DNA of 64,000 nt from Triangularia verruculosa (GCA_033296885.1 MU863912.1:186001-250000); one strand, 5' to 3'; positions 1-12,057 are shown, counted from the stretch's first letter. The notes: generated by a model from the sequence alone, not told the origin. Made by a program: numbers and translations.

Positions 1-356
1 ATGGATTGTGGTTCCAGATCCTCCATGTGATGTCACTGCGGCACAACCTCCTGCAACCGACCATATTCTCCGCATCGCACAACTCACATCTTTCTCTTAT
101 TTTGACCATCTCCATTTGATTGCAATTACTGGCATGAGTCAACGCTCGATCTTGAGTCACATTCGGTGTGGGAAGCAGCATCTCCAAGCGATATCCAAAT
201 CATCATCTTCCTTCAGTTGGGCCGCCAACCAGCCGGCAGCCGAAACCTGCCTCTGGACACTCGGCAATCCAACAGTCTCACATGGCTGTTTGCAGAATCT
301 CACTTAGCACGCATTCTCTCGGCCGAAGGTCTTGTGTGGACAACACCAACCAATCA
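1..356. other. Intergenic, downstream of the GMC gene
   Basis: This is 3' flanking sequence of the GMC oxidoreductase gene. The short open frames here overlap one another and show no protein-like pattern. I see no RNA gene or repeat. Confidence 0.5.
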
Positions 357-2292
357 TCACTGGCTTCGAAGCCCGGCATCCTCCAAGATCATGTCTGCAC
401 CCTTCTCACCGATGGCATAGACCGTAGCTTGCAAATGCGCGCTGATATGCAGCGGCATCACGCTTGCGTCAATGACCCTTAGCCTCTTGACGCCGTACAC
501 CCTGAGCCGCTCATCTACCACACCGTCTTCCCTTCCAGCCCGACCACCCATCGCGCAAGTCCCTATTGGATGCCAGTCTGTGATGGTGTTCTCAACTATC
601 CAGCTTCTCAAGTCATCGTCGGTAACCACGTCTAAGGAAGGAGAAACAGGACCGGGTATGATGTTCTTCAGAGGCTTGGTGGAGCATATCTTTTGCGCAA
701 ATCTCGCCCCGTGCAGCATGATCTGGAGGTCAAGCTCTCCGTGAGGGCCGCCATAGTACTTCGGATCGATCAAAGGTTGGTCGTACACGGTCGGAGGGCT
801 CTCGGCCCTTGGTCCAGCATCGGGGCCAATATGGATAGACCCTCTCGAAAAGGGATACTGCAGCACCAACAGCATTGAACAGTGCCTCTTGCCCTCTTCG
901 TCAGACGAAGACGATGGGTTCCAGTTGCCGAGATCAAAGACGAATTCGACCTGACCAAGTTGTTTGTCCGCATTGAACCTCCTTGAGAGGATGGATGCCT
1001 CCTCAGGACCAAAACGCTCCAACTCTCGGGACTTGGACAACAGCGAAGCCACGTCGTCCGCGGGTGCCAGCCTGGAAACGGGAAGGTAACACATCGAGCA
1101 GGGAAGAACTGTCAAACGCCCAGACTTTCCTCTCTGATACTGTTCGTACGCGGTAGCAGCGATCTCGTCAACAAACAGATCGTCTGGATGGGGCAGGCTA
1201 GGATCGACTTCGAAGACCATTGGCAGCACTGATGACTGTCAGTAACCAGGTAGCCCTGGTTGTCGCAGTACACTTACTGATATGCTCCTGAAGATTCTCC
1301 CCAACCTTTGGGCTTTCCACCTTCACGGGAATGCCCGCAACTCCAAGGATATCGACCCGGCCAATACCAGACAGCTCCAGCAGCTGGGGTGACTGGACAC
1401 TTCCGGCAGAAAGGATGACTTCCCTTGACGCTGACACATCATATGTGTCCCCATAACGACTGAACCGCACACCAGTAGCTGCCCATTCTCCGTCATCCTT
1501 CTCCAGAATGATCTCTTCCACCATTGCGTCAGTCAAGATATGCAAGTTCTTGGGTGGTGTCAAACAGTAATGAGTAGCGTATGACCTTGTGGCTGTCTCG
1601 GGGTTGACAGCGACGATGGTCGTCCAAACACCGACGTTTGATCCATCCAAATGAGCAGGGTTTGACTCAACGCCCAGCTCATTGAAGGTTGCATGCCATA
1701 GGGCATGTGAGGGGGAGAAATCGCGGGTGTATGAGACGTTGATGGGGCCATCGTTTCCGAGAGAGGTGTTGGGCTCGTTGTAAGAGGCTTGGTGGTTGTC
1801 TCTGAACTCTGGCGGCGGAGGGTGGAAGCGTTCTGACTTTTTGAAGTAGGGGCTGTCCCTCTGTCAGTAGGAAGACTTTGATGCCCCAGGGGCGACTCAC
1901 AGGAGGGAATCCCAGCCCCAGCCGGCATTGCCCAGCTCCTCCCAAGCGTCATAATCTTCTTTGCTTCCACGATTCCAAGTCATGTAATTCAGGGCACTTG
2001 ATCCACCCAAGACCCTGCCCCGGTTCCATGGCAGCGTTCGACCTCCAAGGCCAGGTTGGGGAGTGGTCTGGAAGTGCCAGTCGTAAGGTCCTCCCAATGC
2101 TCGGCCAGAATAAGCCGGTATGTCAATGTTATGGTCGCCATAGCCACTTGTGCCGGCTTCGAGGACGCCGATTGTGAGCGAGGAGACCTCGGCCAGGCGA
2201 GAAGCGACCGTAAGGCCGGCTGTTCCGCCGCCGACAACGATGTAGTCGAACTTGGTTTCGGCAAACTTTCTGGCGTCTACTGTGGTGCCCAT
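357..2292 (-). CDS. GMC-family FAD oxidoreductase (choline/alcohol dehydrogenase type)
   Basis: Flavoenzyme of the glucose-methanol-choline family, which oxidises an alcohol or polyol with FAD. The exact substrate cannot be read from sequence. Three exons are placed at 2292-1901, 1858-1278 and 1228-357 and give 614 residues, the usual family length. The N-terminal dinucleotide fold has GGGTAG at residues 21-26, followed by the GMC signature region (GRVLGGSSALNYM). Near the C-terminus are the active-site motif DWHPIGTCAMG and the closing stretch HISAHLQATVYAIGEK. The first intron is only 42 nt and uses the second of two adjacent AGs to keep frame. The second is 49 nt and joins NLQEHI to MLPMVF. 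No signal peptide is visible, so a cytosolic or peroxisomal enzyme is more likely than a secreted one. It is divergent from the neighbouring permease gene. The family call is firm; the substrate is unknown. Confidence 0.9.
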
Positions 2293-3105
2293 GGTTCCTT
2301 CGAATGATGGCCGAGCTCAAATCGCTGGCTTCCCTCAAATGTTGGGAGAGTGATGTGTTGTGAGTTGTCCAAAGGTTTTTCGGACACCAGGCTCTGAGCT
2401 CTCGCTTCCTTTTTCTTACCCTGGAATACTTCCGCCAATCTCACACTCAATAATCGTGCGAAGTCCAAGCCCTCAGCATTGGGCCACTATTCCCATTCTC
2501 CTCACACACGTCACACAAAACGCCCAACCGCAGTCCCATCCCACCCAAGACTGTCACATCACGCATTCTGCAGGCATGCGGGGTAATTCCTTCTTGATTT
2601 GACATGGCTCTGCAAATAGTTTCGAGCTTTTGTGTGACTTGCGGCTGATGATGGACCCTGACCAAATGCCGGTGGTAGGTACGGCTGCTGACCAAGAGCC
2701 GACTAGACCTGATATGCCGCGATGCTAACGCGATGGGAGTGTAGTGGTTGTTACACAGGGTTACACAGGGTTGCGCAGGAGAGGTTGTCTTGCAGCCTGC
2801 AATCGGGTTGTTCAATCACAGGGAAGAGTAGAACCAACGGCATGGAATCTGCAGGGTGTTGGTGTCGGTTGGAGATACCCCGCTCGGCGTCAGGTGTGTG
2901 CGATGGATTGGGGATGCTGATGGGTTGCAAGTTTGTGTGTGGCGTTTAGGGGTTGGAGAGTTGGCACCACATATTTTGACGTCGCATATCTCACCGCTGA
3001 AGGAAGGCTAGGGGGATGTTGGTGATAAAGACGAGTTATTCCTGGCAGACTTCTGTGGAGACGCGTCTCACATCTTCATCCAAGGCTGGATGACCATCAG
3101 CCAAG
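2293..3105. promoter_or_regulatory. Divergent intergenic region between GMC and permease genes
   Basis: This 813-bp gap separates two genes transcribed away from each other and must hold both promoters. A 10-bp unit TTACACAGGG is directly duplicated near 2752-2771. No convincing open frame or RNA gene was seen. Confidence 0.4.
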
Positions 3106-4714
3106 ATGACGACAACCCCAGACATCGAGAAGCAAGCTGCAACAGCGATAACAGCAGCAGATCCAACAACCAAGTCTCTTTCTTCCTCCCACTCTCAAAA
3201 TGATGTCCCCACGAAAGTCCCGTCCTTCCTCGTCAAGATCAACAACACACTGGAATCACTAGCCGGGTTCGAAGCTCGCGGTATAACCCGCGTCCTCCCC
3301 TCCGAGCGCCAGCCCCCTTCGCTCCTTGCCGATGCACAGGTCTTCCTCCTCTGGTTTAGCGCCAACATCTCGGTCAACAACCTCGCCGTAGCCCTGCTCG
3401 GCCCGCTAGTCTTCCAACTTGGGTTTGCAGACTCAGCATGGTGTGCGGTAGTCGGAGCATTTCTCGGGAGCTGCTCGACAGCATACATGAGCATCTGGGG
3501 CCCAGCAAGCGGGAACAGAACAATGGTTATTGCACGGTTCTTCATGGGGTACTGGCCCAGCAAAATCCCGACGGCGCTGAATATTGTTTTGATGGTTGGG
3601 TACATCACGCTCTCGTACATCATCGCGGGACAGATGCTCAGTGCAGTGAGCGGGGGTAGCTTGACGATTGTGGTGGGGATTGTGGTGTCGGCGTTGGTGT
3701 GCTGGGTGGTGGCGATGTTTGGGATGAAGGTCTTTCATTTTTATGAGAGGTGAGTGGAATTTTTTTGGATGTCTGGCGGGGGGAAAGATGCTGATGAAGA
3801 CTAGGTTTGCGTTGATACCCCAGATATTGGTCTTGTTTGCACTTATCGGCTGTGCAGGACCGTATTTTGACACGACAATTGAGTCTCAGGGGGACACGAC
3901 GGCTATTGCGGCGAATAGGCTGTCGTTCTTCAGCTTGTGTCTGTATGTGCCCAATTCTTGGGCGGCCGCGGCGAGTGATTACTATGTCTATTACCCGGAG
4001 AACACACGGAAGAGGAAGATCTTTTGCTTGACGCTGTTTGGGCTTTGGACGTCATTTAGTCTGGTGTACATGATTGGTATTGGGCTCGCCACGGGAGTCA
4101 CACATCATGCTGCTTGGGCGGAGGCGAATGCTATCTCTACCGGAGCGCTGATAGTAGCTGGGTTTGAGCCGCTGAAGGGGTTTGGGCTGTTCTGCTCAGT
4201 GATTGTTGCTCTGGGGATCATCGCGAACAGTATCCCTGGTTGCTACTCTGCCGCGTTGGGATTTCAGGTTTTGGGCAGGCACTTTAAGATTGTGCCGAGA
4301 TGGGTATGGACTTGCACGGTGACCATCCTGCAGATGGTGCTTGCGCTGGCGGGGAGGGAGCATTTGTTTGTGTTGTTCCAGAACTTCCTCGCGTTAATGG
4401 GGTACTGGGTTGAGTTTATGATTCTGATCTTCGTATTAGAACATGTCCTCTTCAGGCGGACGAGAGGATTCGACTGGGCGAGGTGGGAGGATAAGAGCTA
4501 TTTGCCTGTTGGCTGGGCTGCATTGGTCGCCTTTTTGCTCGGCTGGGTAGGAGCGATTTTGGGCATGTATCAGATTTGGTATACCGGACCTCTGGCAGTC
4601 CTGGCAGGAGGCAGCGCAGGCGGCTGTGATGTTGGCGTCTGGATTGGGTGCGGTTTTGCATTGGTGAGCTTTCCGCCGTTGAGGTGGTTGGAACTGAAGG
4701 TCATCGGCCGGTAA
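3106..4714 (+). CDS. NCS1-family permease (purine/cytosine permease-like)
   Basis: Plasma-membrane nucleobase:cation symporter of the NCS1 family, similar in style to fungal FCY2/FCY21 permeases for cytosine or purines. Exons 3106-3749 and 3805-4714 give 517 residues. The 55-nt intron joins FHFYER to FALIPQILVLF. The protein has a soluble N-terminus of roughly 75 residues, then many hydrophobic segments consistent with about twelve membrane spans. The family-like stretches SANISVNNLAVALLGP (TM1) and AWCAVVGAFLGSCSTAYMS are present, as is the central PQILVLFALIGCAGPYFD. Its divergence from the GMC gene may mean shared regulation, but a joint pathway is only a guess. Substrate is uncertain among cytosine, purines and related compounds. 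Confidence 0.88.
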
Positions 4715-4796
4715 TGGACGTGCCATGGCATGTCTTTGAACCACAGGTGAACAGAAAATCCGCACCCAAAAGCAACTTCAGTCGGAAGCCATGCTA

Positions 4797-4887
4797 TCGG
4801 GTATGGTGTAGCGGTAACATCGTTGACTCTCACTTCTCAGAAGTGTCTGTTCTCTCAACAGCCCCGGGTTCGACTCCCGGTATCCGA
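4797..4887 (+). tRNA. tRNA-Glu (anticodon CTC) with a 21-nt intron
   Basis: The ends TCGGGTA (4797-4803) and TATCCGA (4881-4887) pair as a seven-base acceptor stem with one G-U pair. The T arm is CCCCGGGTTCGACTCCCGG-like. The anticodon stem GTTGA (4822-4826) pairs with TCAAC (4855-4859). The loop reads CT-CTC-A, so the anticodon is CTC (glutamate) at 4829-4831. An intron of about 21 nt (4833-4853) begins one base after the anticodon, the normal position for eukaryotic nuclear tRNA introns. The mature tRNA is about 70 nt. It lies between the two transporter genes and shares neither transcript. Confidence 0.9.
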
Positions 4888-5767
4888 GTCCCAATTATCT
4901 TTTGCATACTGGTCATATTTTTTGTGTTCTTACCCAACAGAGCCAACAATGCCTGGTCTGTTTTTGGCGTTCTCAGAAGCTGGGAGCATTTGCTTTGCAG
5001 GTCAATGAGGTGATGGCCGTGGTCAAGCTTAGAAAGCCTTCGTGCGATAAGGGTTGGGGTTGAACTGGCTGCCAAGTGCCGCTTTAGCGCCAGTTGGAGC
5101 CACTTGAACCTCTCCCCATCAATATTTAACGTTCAGCCATAGCATATCACGCCATTTTAGAAGACTTCTCATATTCTTAAATGGCGTACGTTAAGCCTCC
5201 TTTATCTGCTCTTTTCAACGCCACCAATGTAAACATGCTTAGCATGACCATGTTCTTGAACTAGAAGAGTGGGTCCTTATCCTGGCGCACCGCGGCACCC
5301 TGTTGCGTGCGGGCCCCACCATCCACCGCCATCTCACCCTCACCTTCACCTTCAACTTTCTTCAATTTTCGAGCTCTTGACACACGACACTGCAAAATGC
5401 TCTTGGCTCTCGAAAAAGGGCAGCATTCTGCCAGGTCAAACCCGTTCACGCATAGTTTAGGCCGCCTACCCAGGTGAAGACGTGCTTTCCGTCGTACAGA
5501 TCATCGCAGAGCACGTTCATTTGAGAGCTACACGCCGAGAGATCAGTCAGCAACGACACCTTCGGTCTCTCTCAACCTTCCACGTTTCCATCATATCTAC
5601 TCCTAGAATCTTACGCTGGACCTGAAACTCGGTGTCCTGTCTTTTACGAGATAGATATTCTTCCAGCGAGCCGGAGCTGTCAACACATCACCACTGCTTT
5701 CTGCTCTTAAAACAAAACGTTCCCACACTCTGTGAACGTTAAATCGGTACCAGGATCATCGCCCAGC
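4888..5767 (+). promoter_or_regulatory. Upstream region of the amino-acid permease gene
   Basis: This 880-bp non-coding stretch lies before the permease ATG. A perfect inverted repeat, ACGCCATTT at 5149-5157 and AAATGGCGT at 5179-5187, is separated by 21 bp. Pyrimidine-rich sequence at 5330-5370 is typical of a fungal core promoter or leader. No RNA gene was seen beyond the tRNA. Confidence 0.4.
5149..5187. repeat. Inverted repeat, 9-bp perfect arms
   Basis: ACGCCATTT at 5149-5157 is the exact reverse complement of AAATGGCGT at 5179-5187. It lies about 580 bp before the permease start, so it could be a regulator-binding site or chance. Confidence 0.5.
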
Positions 5768-7649
5768 ATGACAGCCTCCACACCCAACCCCAAGCCAGGA
5801 TACGGCACCCTCTCAACCTCCTCATTCGGCCCATCAACTCCTAGTAGGCCACCTTCACCAAAGAAAACCGTTGCTCCCATCAACATCACCAACCATGCCG
5901 ACGTCGAATCCCCACATCCATCACCACACTCCACCAACCCCCTCTTATCCGCCCCTCAGAACCTCTCCCAAGAACACCAAATCGAATCCAGATCTCTCCA
6001 AAAGGGGCTTTCTCAGCGCCATCTGTCCATGCTAGGCATTGCGGGCTCCATCGGGACCGGTCTTTTCCTCGGTCTCGGCGGGGCAGTTGTAATGGGTGGT
6101 CCTCTAGGTGCACTGCTAGGCTACACTGTTATTGGACTGGTGGTCTGCTCTGTGCAGTTTGCCCTTGGCGAGGTGGCAGCTCTTATGCCGGTTACTGGGT
6201 CCTTTGTGAGGCATTCCGAGGTACTGGTTGATCCGGCCATGGGGTTCGCTATCGGTTGGAACTTGGTCTATGGGAATTTACTCAGTATTCCCTCGGAGAT
6301 CGTGGCGGTCTGCGTGTTGGTCAAGTTCTGGACTGGGGACAGCCTGAATCCGGCGGCAGTGATATTGCCGTTCATCGCCTTGACGGGCGGCATAGGAATG
6401 GCGTTTGTGAGGGTCTTTGGCGAAGTGGAGTTTGTTTTCGCCATGTTGAAGATCTTGCTGGTGGTGTTCCTGATTATACTGGGGTTGGTGATCAACTTGG
6501 GGGGAGTGCCTGGGACTGAGGTGATTGGATTCAGATACTGGCAAGATCCGGGACCATTTGTGGAATACATTGCCCAGGGGAACTGGGGTAAGTTCCTCGG
6601 ATTCTGGGCAGTCATGACGGGAGCGGTCTTCAGTTTTGCCGGAGTTGAATCGTTGGCTATGGCTGCTGCTGAGACACGGAATCCAAGAGAGGCGATACCT
6701 CGGGCTGTGAAAAGAGTGTTTGCCCGGATTGTGATTTTCTACGGCCTGGCGGTGTTCGTGGTGGGGTTGTTGGTGCCGAGTAATGATGAAAGGTTGCAGG
6801 GGAGTGGTGATAGTGTTGCGCAGAGTCCATTCGTGCTTGCGGCAGCAGCAGCCGGGATCCAGGGAATTCCGAGCTTAGTGAATGCCATTGTGATCACCTC
6901 AGCGTGGTCAGCGGCCAACCAGAGTTTACTGGCAGGGACGAGAGTGCTATACGGGCTAGCTTTGAAAGGGCAAGCACCAAAGATCTTTTTGCGGACCACA
7001 TCCTGGGGTACACCGTACATGTGTGTCCTGCTCTTCACGGCATTCATGTTTCTGAGCTTCTTGAGTCTGTCAAAGGACGCAATCAGTGTGTTCTGGTGGC
7101 TTGTCATGTTGACGGCAGCGGGAGTTTTGGTATCTTGGAGCTCTATCCTTCTGAACCACATTCGGTTGCTTAAAGCCATGAAGAAGCAGGGCATCTCTAC
7201 CGACAGACTGCCGTGGCACAACTGGTGGACTGGTAAGTGTCTCTGTCTCAGTTTTGTTCGAACTCTCTGCTGACAATCAACAGAATACACCTCCCCAGTC
7301 GGCCTCTTCATGTGCCTGCTCATTCTCTTCACAAGCGGGTTTAGTGTGTTCGCCAAGGGCCATTGGGATCCCGCCAAATTTGTCTCATCATACCTGTGAG
7401 CTACCTCTATTGCCTTTGGCGACCGCACTGGACATTCTAACAAACTTCAACAGTGATATTCCCATCGTTCTCACGGCCTACTTTTGTTGGAAGTTCCTCC
7501 GCAAGACTTCGATAATTCCCCTTGATCAGATACCGCTTGAAGAAGCCTTCGAACAAGCCGAGGAGAACCTCAGCCACCACAATCAGACCTTCCAACCTAC
7601 GAAGAAGACAAAAAGATGGACAAGGTTTATTAGTTGGATATGGGACTAA
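5768..7649 (+). CDS. Fungal amino-acid permease (YAT family)
   Basis: Plasma-membrane proton-coupled amino-acid importer of the APC superfamily, fungal YAT branch. I chose the ATG at 5768; the open frame extends further upstream but without an ATG. Exons 5768-7232, 7284-7395 and 7454-7649 give 590 residues. The N-terminal cytosolic tail is about 85 residues and rich in Pro, Ser and Thr. It is followed by the family's first membrane segment motif HLSMLGIAGSIGTGLF and then EVAALMPVTGSFVRHSE. About twelve hydrophobic segments follow, and the charged C-terminal tail ends RFISWIWD. Both introns are about 50-58 nt and keep frame, restoring the conserved last two spans (VGLFMCLLILFTSGFSVF and IPIVLTAYFCWKF). 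Substrate range cannot be decided. Confidence 0.9.
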
Positions 7650-8025
7650 CTCCCAACTCCTTCCTTATCTATCTCGTTGTAAATATCTTGCCCCTGGGCT
7701 TTCAGGGTTTTCATGTTGATGAACTGGGCAGGGTCAGTTCATGTGAAGTCCTGGGCCAAGCTGTATGCCAACTTACTGGCGGGCTTCACGGTGGCTGGGC
7801 CTATCATGTCGCACAATGAACCCCATTGGGCAGCGCACCGCAGGTCGTCTGGCACGTGGTCTATTCTTGGTGCCCGCCCCGCAACATTGCGCTGTCTTCC
7901 ATTCTGTGAGACCTCCACTCTCCAACCTCACTTCGGTGTGCCGTAGCACTTCCACCTTTTGTTACCTGTATTCTTATCCGGTCAGAGGATAATCGGCTGA
8001 GCGTCGGTCAATATCGGCACTACCG
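7650..8025. other. Intergenic between permease and NACHT gene
   Basis: This 376-bp region holds the permease 3' flank and the promoter of the NACHT gene. No repeat or additional gene was seen. Confidence 0.4.
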
Positions 8026-10835
8026 ATGGATCCATTCAATGCTTTGTCGATTGCCACCGGCATCATCACTTTCGTTGACTTCGGGGCTAAGCTGGTGTCT
8101 CTCTACAGGGAAGTTCGACGATCCGATGATGGTCGCCCCCAAGCCTTGTCCGCCCTGAAAGCCGAGTCACTGGAGTTGTCGAGCAACGCCTCCCAAGCCA
8201 GAGAAAATGTTGCAAGCCTTCAGGAGCGATATCCTCGACAATCCGAGTCGCTTGCTCGACTGGCTACAGAATGCACTCAAGTTGAGAAGGAGCTACAGGG
8301 TCTTACCGACTTCTTGACGGTGAAAGCTGGCCATGGCCTGCGCACCCGAGGCGCCCAGGCAGTGGTTTCCGTTCGGGGCGTGCTGAAACAGGGCGACTTC
8401 GAAGGTCTACAAGATCGGTTGAGGAGTATTCGCGAGCAAACCATGATGAGCGTCATCATGTGTATCCTGTAAGACGCGTCCCATTTGTCCTGGGAGAAAC
8501 CTTGGAATGCAGTGTCCTTTCTCTTTCAGTTTCGTGTGGGTTCCTGGTGAAACCTATGAGAGACCGTTTATTCGCACTTAGAGTGTTACTGACTAAGGGC
8601 TTTTACCTCGGCAGAGAGGATGTCACAGAGACTCGCGTAACGCTCAACGGCGTCGACGGCGGTGTTAACAAACTCCTCGACATTCTTCGTCCCTTACAAA
8701 GGACCGTCAACGATTTGCAACCAGAATTTCACAACATCTCCCGCAATCGGCCCCTGGCAACCGAGGTTCAAAGAGCCAGAATAGCTGGAGGACTATGGAC
8801 TTCCATCATCACAGCCCATCAAGCTGATTCTCAGGCGGCTCCAGGCAGCGTTGAAGAACCACTCGATCATGGCCGTGGCATCTATAACAGGATTCTGAAA
8901 AGTCTCGAGCTTGAGGACATGAGGACTCGGGAGAGCCAGATCGAGAATTCTTTCCCGGACACCTTTCAGTGGCTTCTTGAGGACGAAAGCGCCGAGAGTG
9001 ACAAGTCTTCAGCAAGGTCGCCAACTAAATTCAAGCAATGGCTCGAATCTCCGACCAACGAGGCCCCTTATTGGATCACAGGTAAACCGGCGTCTGGAAA
9101 GAGCACCTTGATGAAACTCATTTGCAACGATAACCGGATTCAAACTCATCTTCGGGTTTGGTCTGGTGAGTTTCAGCTGCTTACCTGCAGCGTCTACTTT
9201 TGGAATCCCGGATCCTTGGGTCAGAAAGGTCAGATTGGACTCCTGCATACTATTCTTTACCAACTCCTATGTCAACGGCCAGACCTTTGTCGTCATGTTG
9301 CCCCGAAGCGCTACATATACTTCCAACTCGCTGGAATGGATTCGCCCGACCCTCTAGATTGGACTCTTGAAGAGCTTCGGGACTGTATCATTCGGTTCCT
9401 AACCCGGGTCGATGGCACCAGTCGCGTTGCAATGTTTGTTGATGGTCTGGATGAATATGAAGGCAATCACGAAGAACTGGTATCTTTCCTCAAGCAACTC
9501 CACGAGAAATACAACATCAAACTTTGCATCTCCAGTCGGCCTTGGAACATTTTCAGAGACATGTTTCGCTCCTACCCGTCTCTGAGAATGGAATTCTTCA
9601 CCAAGCCAGACATCGAGAAGTACGTCTACACACGCATAGGCAATAGTCTGGCATTTCAAGAGCTACGGGCGCTTGACTTCATCAGCGTCCAAAGGCTGGA
9701 ATCTCAGATTGTGGAGAAGGCGGAAGGTGTCTTTTTGTGGGTGGTTCTCGTCACCGAGAATCTTCTCACCATCGCTCGTGAGAACAACGACCTTGACAAG
9801 ATCTGGAAAGTGTTTGAAGATCTACCAAATGGACTGGAGGAGCTTTACGGTTCCATACGCAGACGCCTCGACCAGTCCCACCGCGAGAGCGCATCCAGGA
9901 TGTATCAGCTACTCTTTCGGTGGAGTAGTGTTTTCATCCGCCCCTTCGGCATCCTCGAATTCTGGATGGCAACCAACTGTCACAATCCCATCAACCTGCC
10001 GCGATCACTGACTGAAGAGGAAGTGCCGCGCCTCTTACCCGTGATTGAGAGGCGGTTGGCCGGAACCACTGGAGGCATTTTACAAGTCGTCCGCGAGTCG
10101 GCTGAGCAAACGATATCAGTTGGGTTTCTCCATCGAACGGTCTTTGACTGGCTGCAGAGTATCAAGTCTTTGATTATCGACGACGGGCCTACAGAGTATG
10201 ATCCATCCCTAGTACTGACATCTGTACTTGTTTCTCGATTGAATTTTGTCGGCTTAAAAGAAGGCCATGCAGCAGCCGATGTAGACGAGCTTTTCACAGT
10301 TGGACAATCGTGTAACGATTCAGCCGAGAGCAGGGCCAAACTCCTCGTCATTATCGACCAACTCCAAATGGCTAAAAGCATTCTGAAGGAAGATTACTTT
10401 GATTTGGCAATCGATAGCTCCATTATTTCCTCCCTCTCAGACTCAGTTACTCGCTCCCTTCTCGCCACACGCCATCTTTTCTCGACATACCTTCAAGCAA
10501 AGTTAGAGAGCGACTCGGGCACCACAGGGCTTGAGCTGCCGCGGCATCTACACCTAGTACCTGAGATGCTCTGGAATAAATCGCAGAGGCTCCCATCCAG
10601 AGTGGCCGATTGGCTCATTCGGTATGGCGAGGGTTTCGACGATGATCCTGTGGTTCCAAACATGATACTAAAGACCTTTGCAATTCTTGTACAAGCACAG
10701 TTCATACCACGTCGTGCTTTACGGGCTAAGATCAAGAAAACCGAACATCGTCTTCCAAAAGAGCTTTGGCAAGCTCTCCTGGACGTGGTTGCGGGGAAGG
10801 GATTCAAGGAGTTTCCGGTAACTGGCACAGCATGA
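8026..10835 (+). CDS. NACHT-domain STAND NTPase (fungal NLR-like), without C-terminal repeats
   Basis: Signal-transduction NTPase of the type fungi use in non-self recognition and programmed cell death. Exons 8026-8468 and 8615-10835 give 887 residues; the 146-nt intron is confirmed by phase (MCIL to EDVTETRV). The N-terminus MDPFNALSIATGIITFVDFG opens an alpha-helical, coiled-coil-like domain common in these proteins. The P-loop GKPASGKST lies at about residue 303 and Walker B, MFVDGLDEYEG, at about 420. The sensor-like ISSRPW and the winged-helix region (YGSIRRRLDQ, then LPRSLTEEEVPRLL) follow. The remaining roughly 250 residues show no WD40, ankyrin or TPR repeats, so it lacks the usual ligand-sensing end. 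It may be a repeat-less NLR or an ancient truncation. The domain call is firm; the biological role is inferred from the family. Confidence 0.88.
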
Positions 10836-11250
10836 AAGGAGGTTTCAGTCGGTGGAATATTTTAGCCCTCATTTCAAAACATTGACACCGACTCGCAAAG
10901 GGCGCCCGCGCGTGTTGGGAGATGATTCATGGAATACCACGCTGTGGATAAAATAATTGGCACTACAAGCCAGACTCACACCTTTAAAATGGTAGAAAAC
11001 GCCTATTGACTATCTTTGACGGCCTACGAACTATCTTTTAAGGCCTATAAACTGTCTTTCAATAGTGTATTCCCACTTTGCAATGCTTGTTTTCTGTCCA
11101 GGATGTGCGTACATTCACAACCGAAATAGGTGATATCTAGAACCAACATTGTAACATCTTTAGAAACAAGCCAACCTAGCACACACAAGCAACTCCAATC
11201 TGAACAATTCCTTAGCCTTCTACCCCACCAAAAAAAAGCCCCCCAAAAGT
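10836..11250. other. Intergenic after the NACHT gene, with a dispersed-repeat copy
   Basis: A 35-bp element at 10939-10973 is closely similar to one at 57778-57812 (entered separately). The surrounding sequence has repeated CTATCTTT-like segments (about 11010-11060) and no gene. Confidence 0.5.
10939..10973 (+). repeat. Degenerate dispersed repeat, copy 1
   Basis: 35 bp matching 28 of 35 positions with copy 2 at 57778-57812. All seven differences are transitions. A second short similarity (CTATAAACTG / TTATAAACTG) follows downstream of both. This fits an old repeat decayed by C-to-T change, as left by RIP, but that is inference. Confidence 0.5.
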
Positions 11251-12057
11251 CTACTCCCACCCATCCACATCCCTCATAAACTCATTCTCCGCCACTCCAT
11301 TCCCAAAAACCTCCCACCCAAGATGACTCGTATGCCCCCAGGGCTTCAACCTCCTCTCCTCCCCCAGCGCCCTCGAAAAGCACCCGCTCCACCCCTTCCT
11401 CGGAAACGCCTTATTCACATCCACCCTCGTCTCCTCATGAATCAGGTACGGCCGCGGCGACATGACGTCGTACACCGTCGCCAACTGCAAAACCTGCCCC
11501 AGCGCCGTGATCGTGCCCACTGTCCCCAGATCCTGATGCCGGATGATCGCCTCCGCCACCGCTTCCGCTTGGGACTTGTCCCCTTTCAACTCCTTGAGGA
11601 GATCAAGTGCGATGACCCCACCTTGGAACTCAAAGGACAGGAGGGTAGAGTTTTGGTTGGAGGAGGTGGTCCCGATGTCGTGGAGCAGACAGGCCAGGGC
11701 GATGGTGGAGGGGGAGATGCCGGCTGCGAGGGAGGGGAATTGTTGCTTTAGGATGACGGTTGCTTTTTGGCATGTTAGGAATAAAAGTCGGAAAATGGTA
11801 ACAGAGAAATACATACACCAGTAAAAAACCCTCATCGAGTGGTTGTATGTTTGAATTGGAAGTTTCTCCTTGGCGTACTCCTGTACTTTGGCCACCAATG
11901 GGTCGGTGGTGGCCGGGAATGGCATTTCGGAGACGGTGATGGGCGAGGGTGGATGGAGGTAGGGTTTCCCCTGAAAGATGGCATCGGCATCGACGGGCAC
12001 GGGGGTGAACCCGTGGAGGGTGATCAATTCATCACGGGAGGCGGCTGGGGCGGACAT
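11251..12057 (-). CDS. HD-domain protein, cyanamide hydratase (DDI2/DDI3-like)
   Basis: Metal-dependent HD-superfamily protein resembling yeast Ddi2/Ddi3 cyanamide hydratase, which turns cyanamide into urea. The metal-ligand pattern is visible as YNHSMRV, then ACLLHDIGTTSSN (the HD pair) and IIRHQDLGTVG. The uninterrupted frame is 268 residues. A likely in-frame intron of 54 nt at 11816-11763 (GTATGT to AAAAAG) would remove a hydrophobic insert (MYFSVTIFRLLFLTCQK) that family members do not need. It would join VFYW to TVILKQQFP and give 250 residues. The C-terminal part keeps the family stretch KGWSGCFSRALGEE. It is convergent with the NACHT gene. Function is inferred by family. Confidence 0.87.
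   Translation of the reverse strand: MSAPAASRDELITLHGFTPVPVDADAIFQGKPYLHPPSPITVSEMPFPATTDPLVAKVQEYAKEKLPIQTYNHSMRVFYWCMYFSVTIFRLLFLTCQKATVILKQQFPSLAAGISPSTIALACLLHDIGTTSSNQNSTLLSFEFQGGVIALDLLKELKGDKSQAEAVAEAIIRHQDLGTVGTITALGQVLQLATVYDVMSPRPYLIHEETRVDVNKAFPRKGWSGCFSRALGEERRLKPWGHTSHLGWEVFGNGVAENEFMRDVDGWE

Noticed and set aside
4648..5013. Open frame across the tRNA region
   Set aside because: It reads through the tRNA gene and is a shadow.
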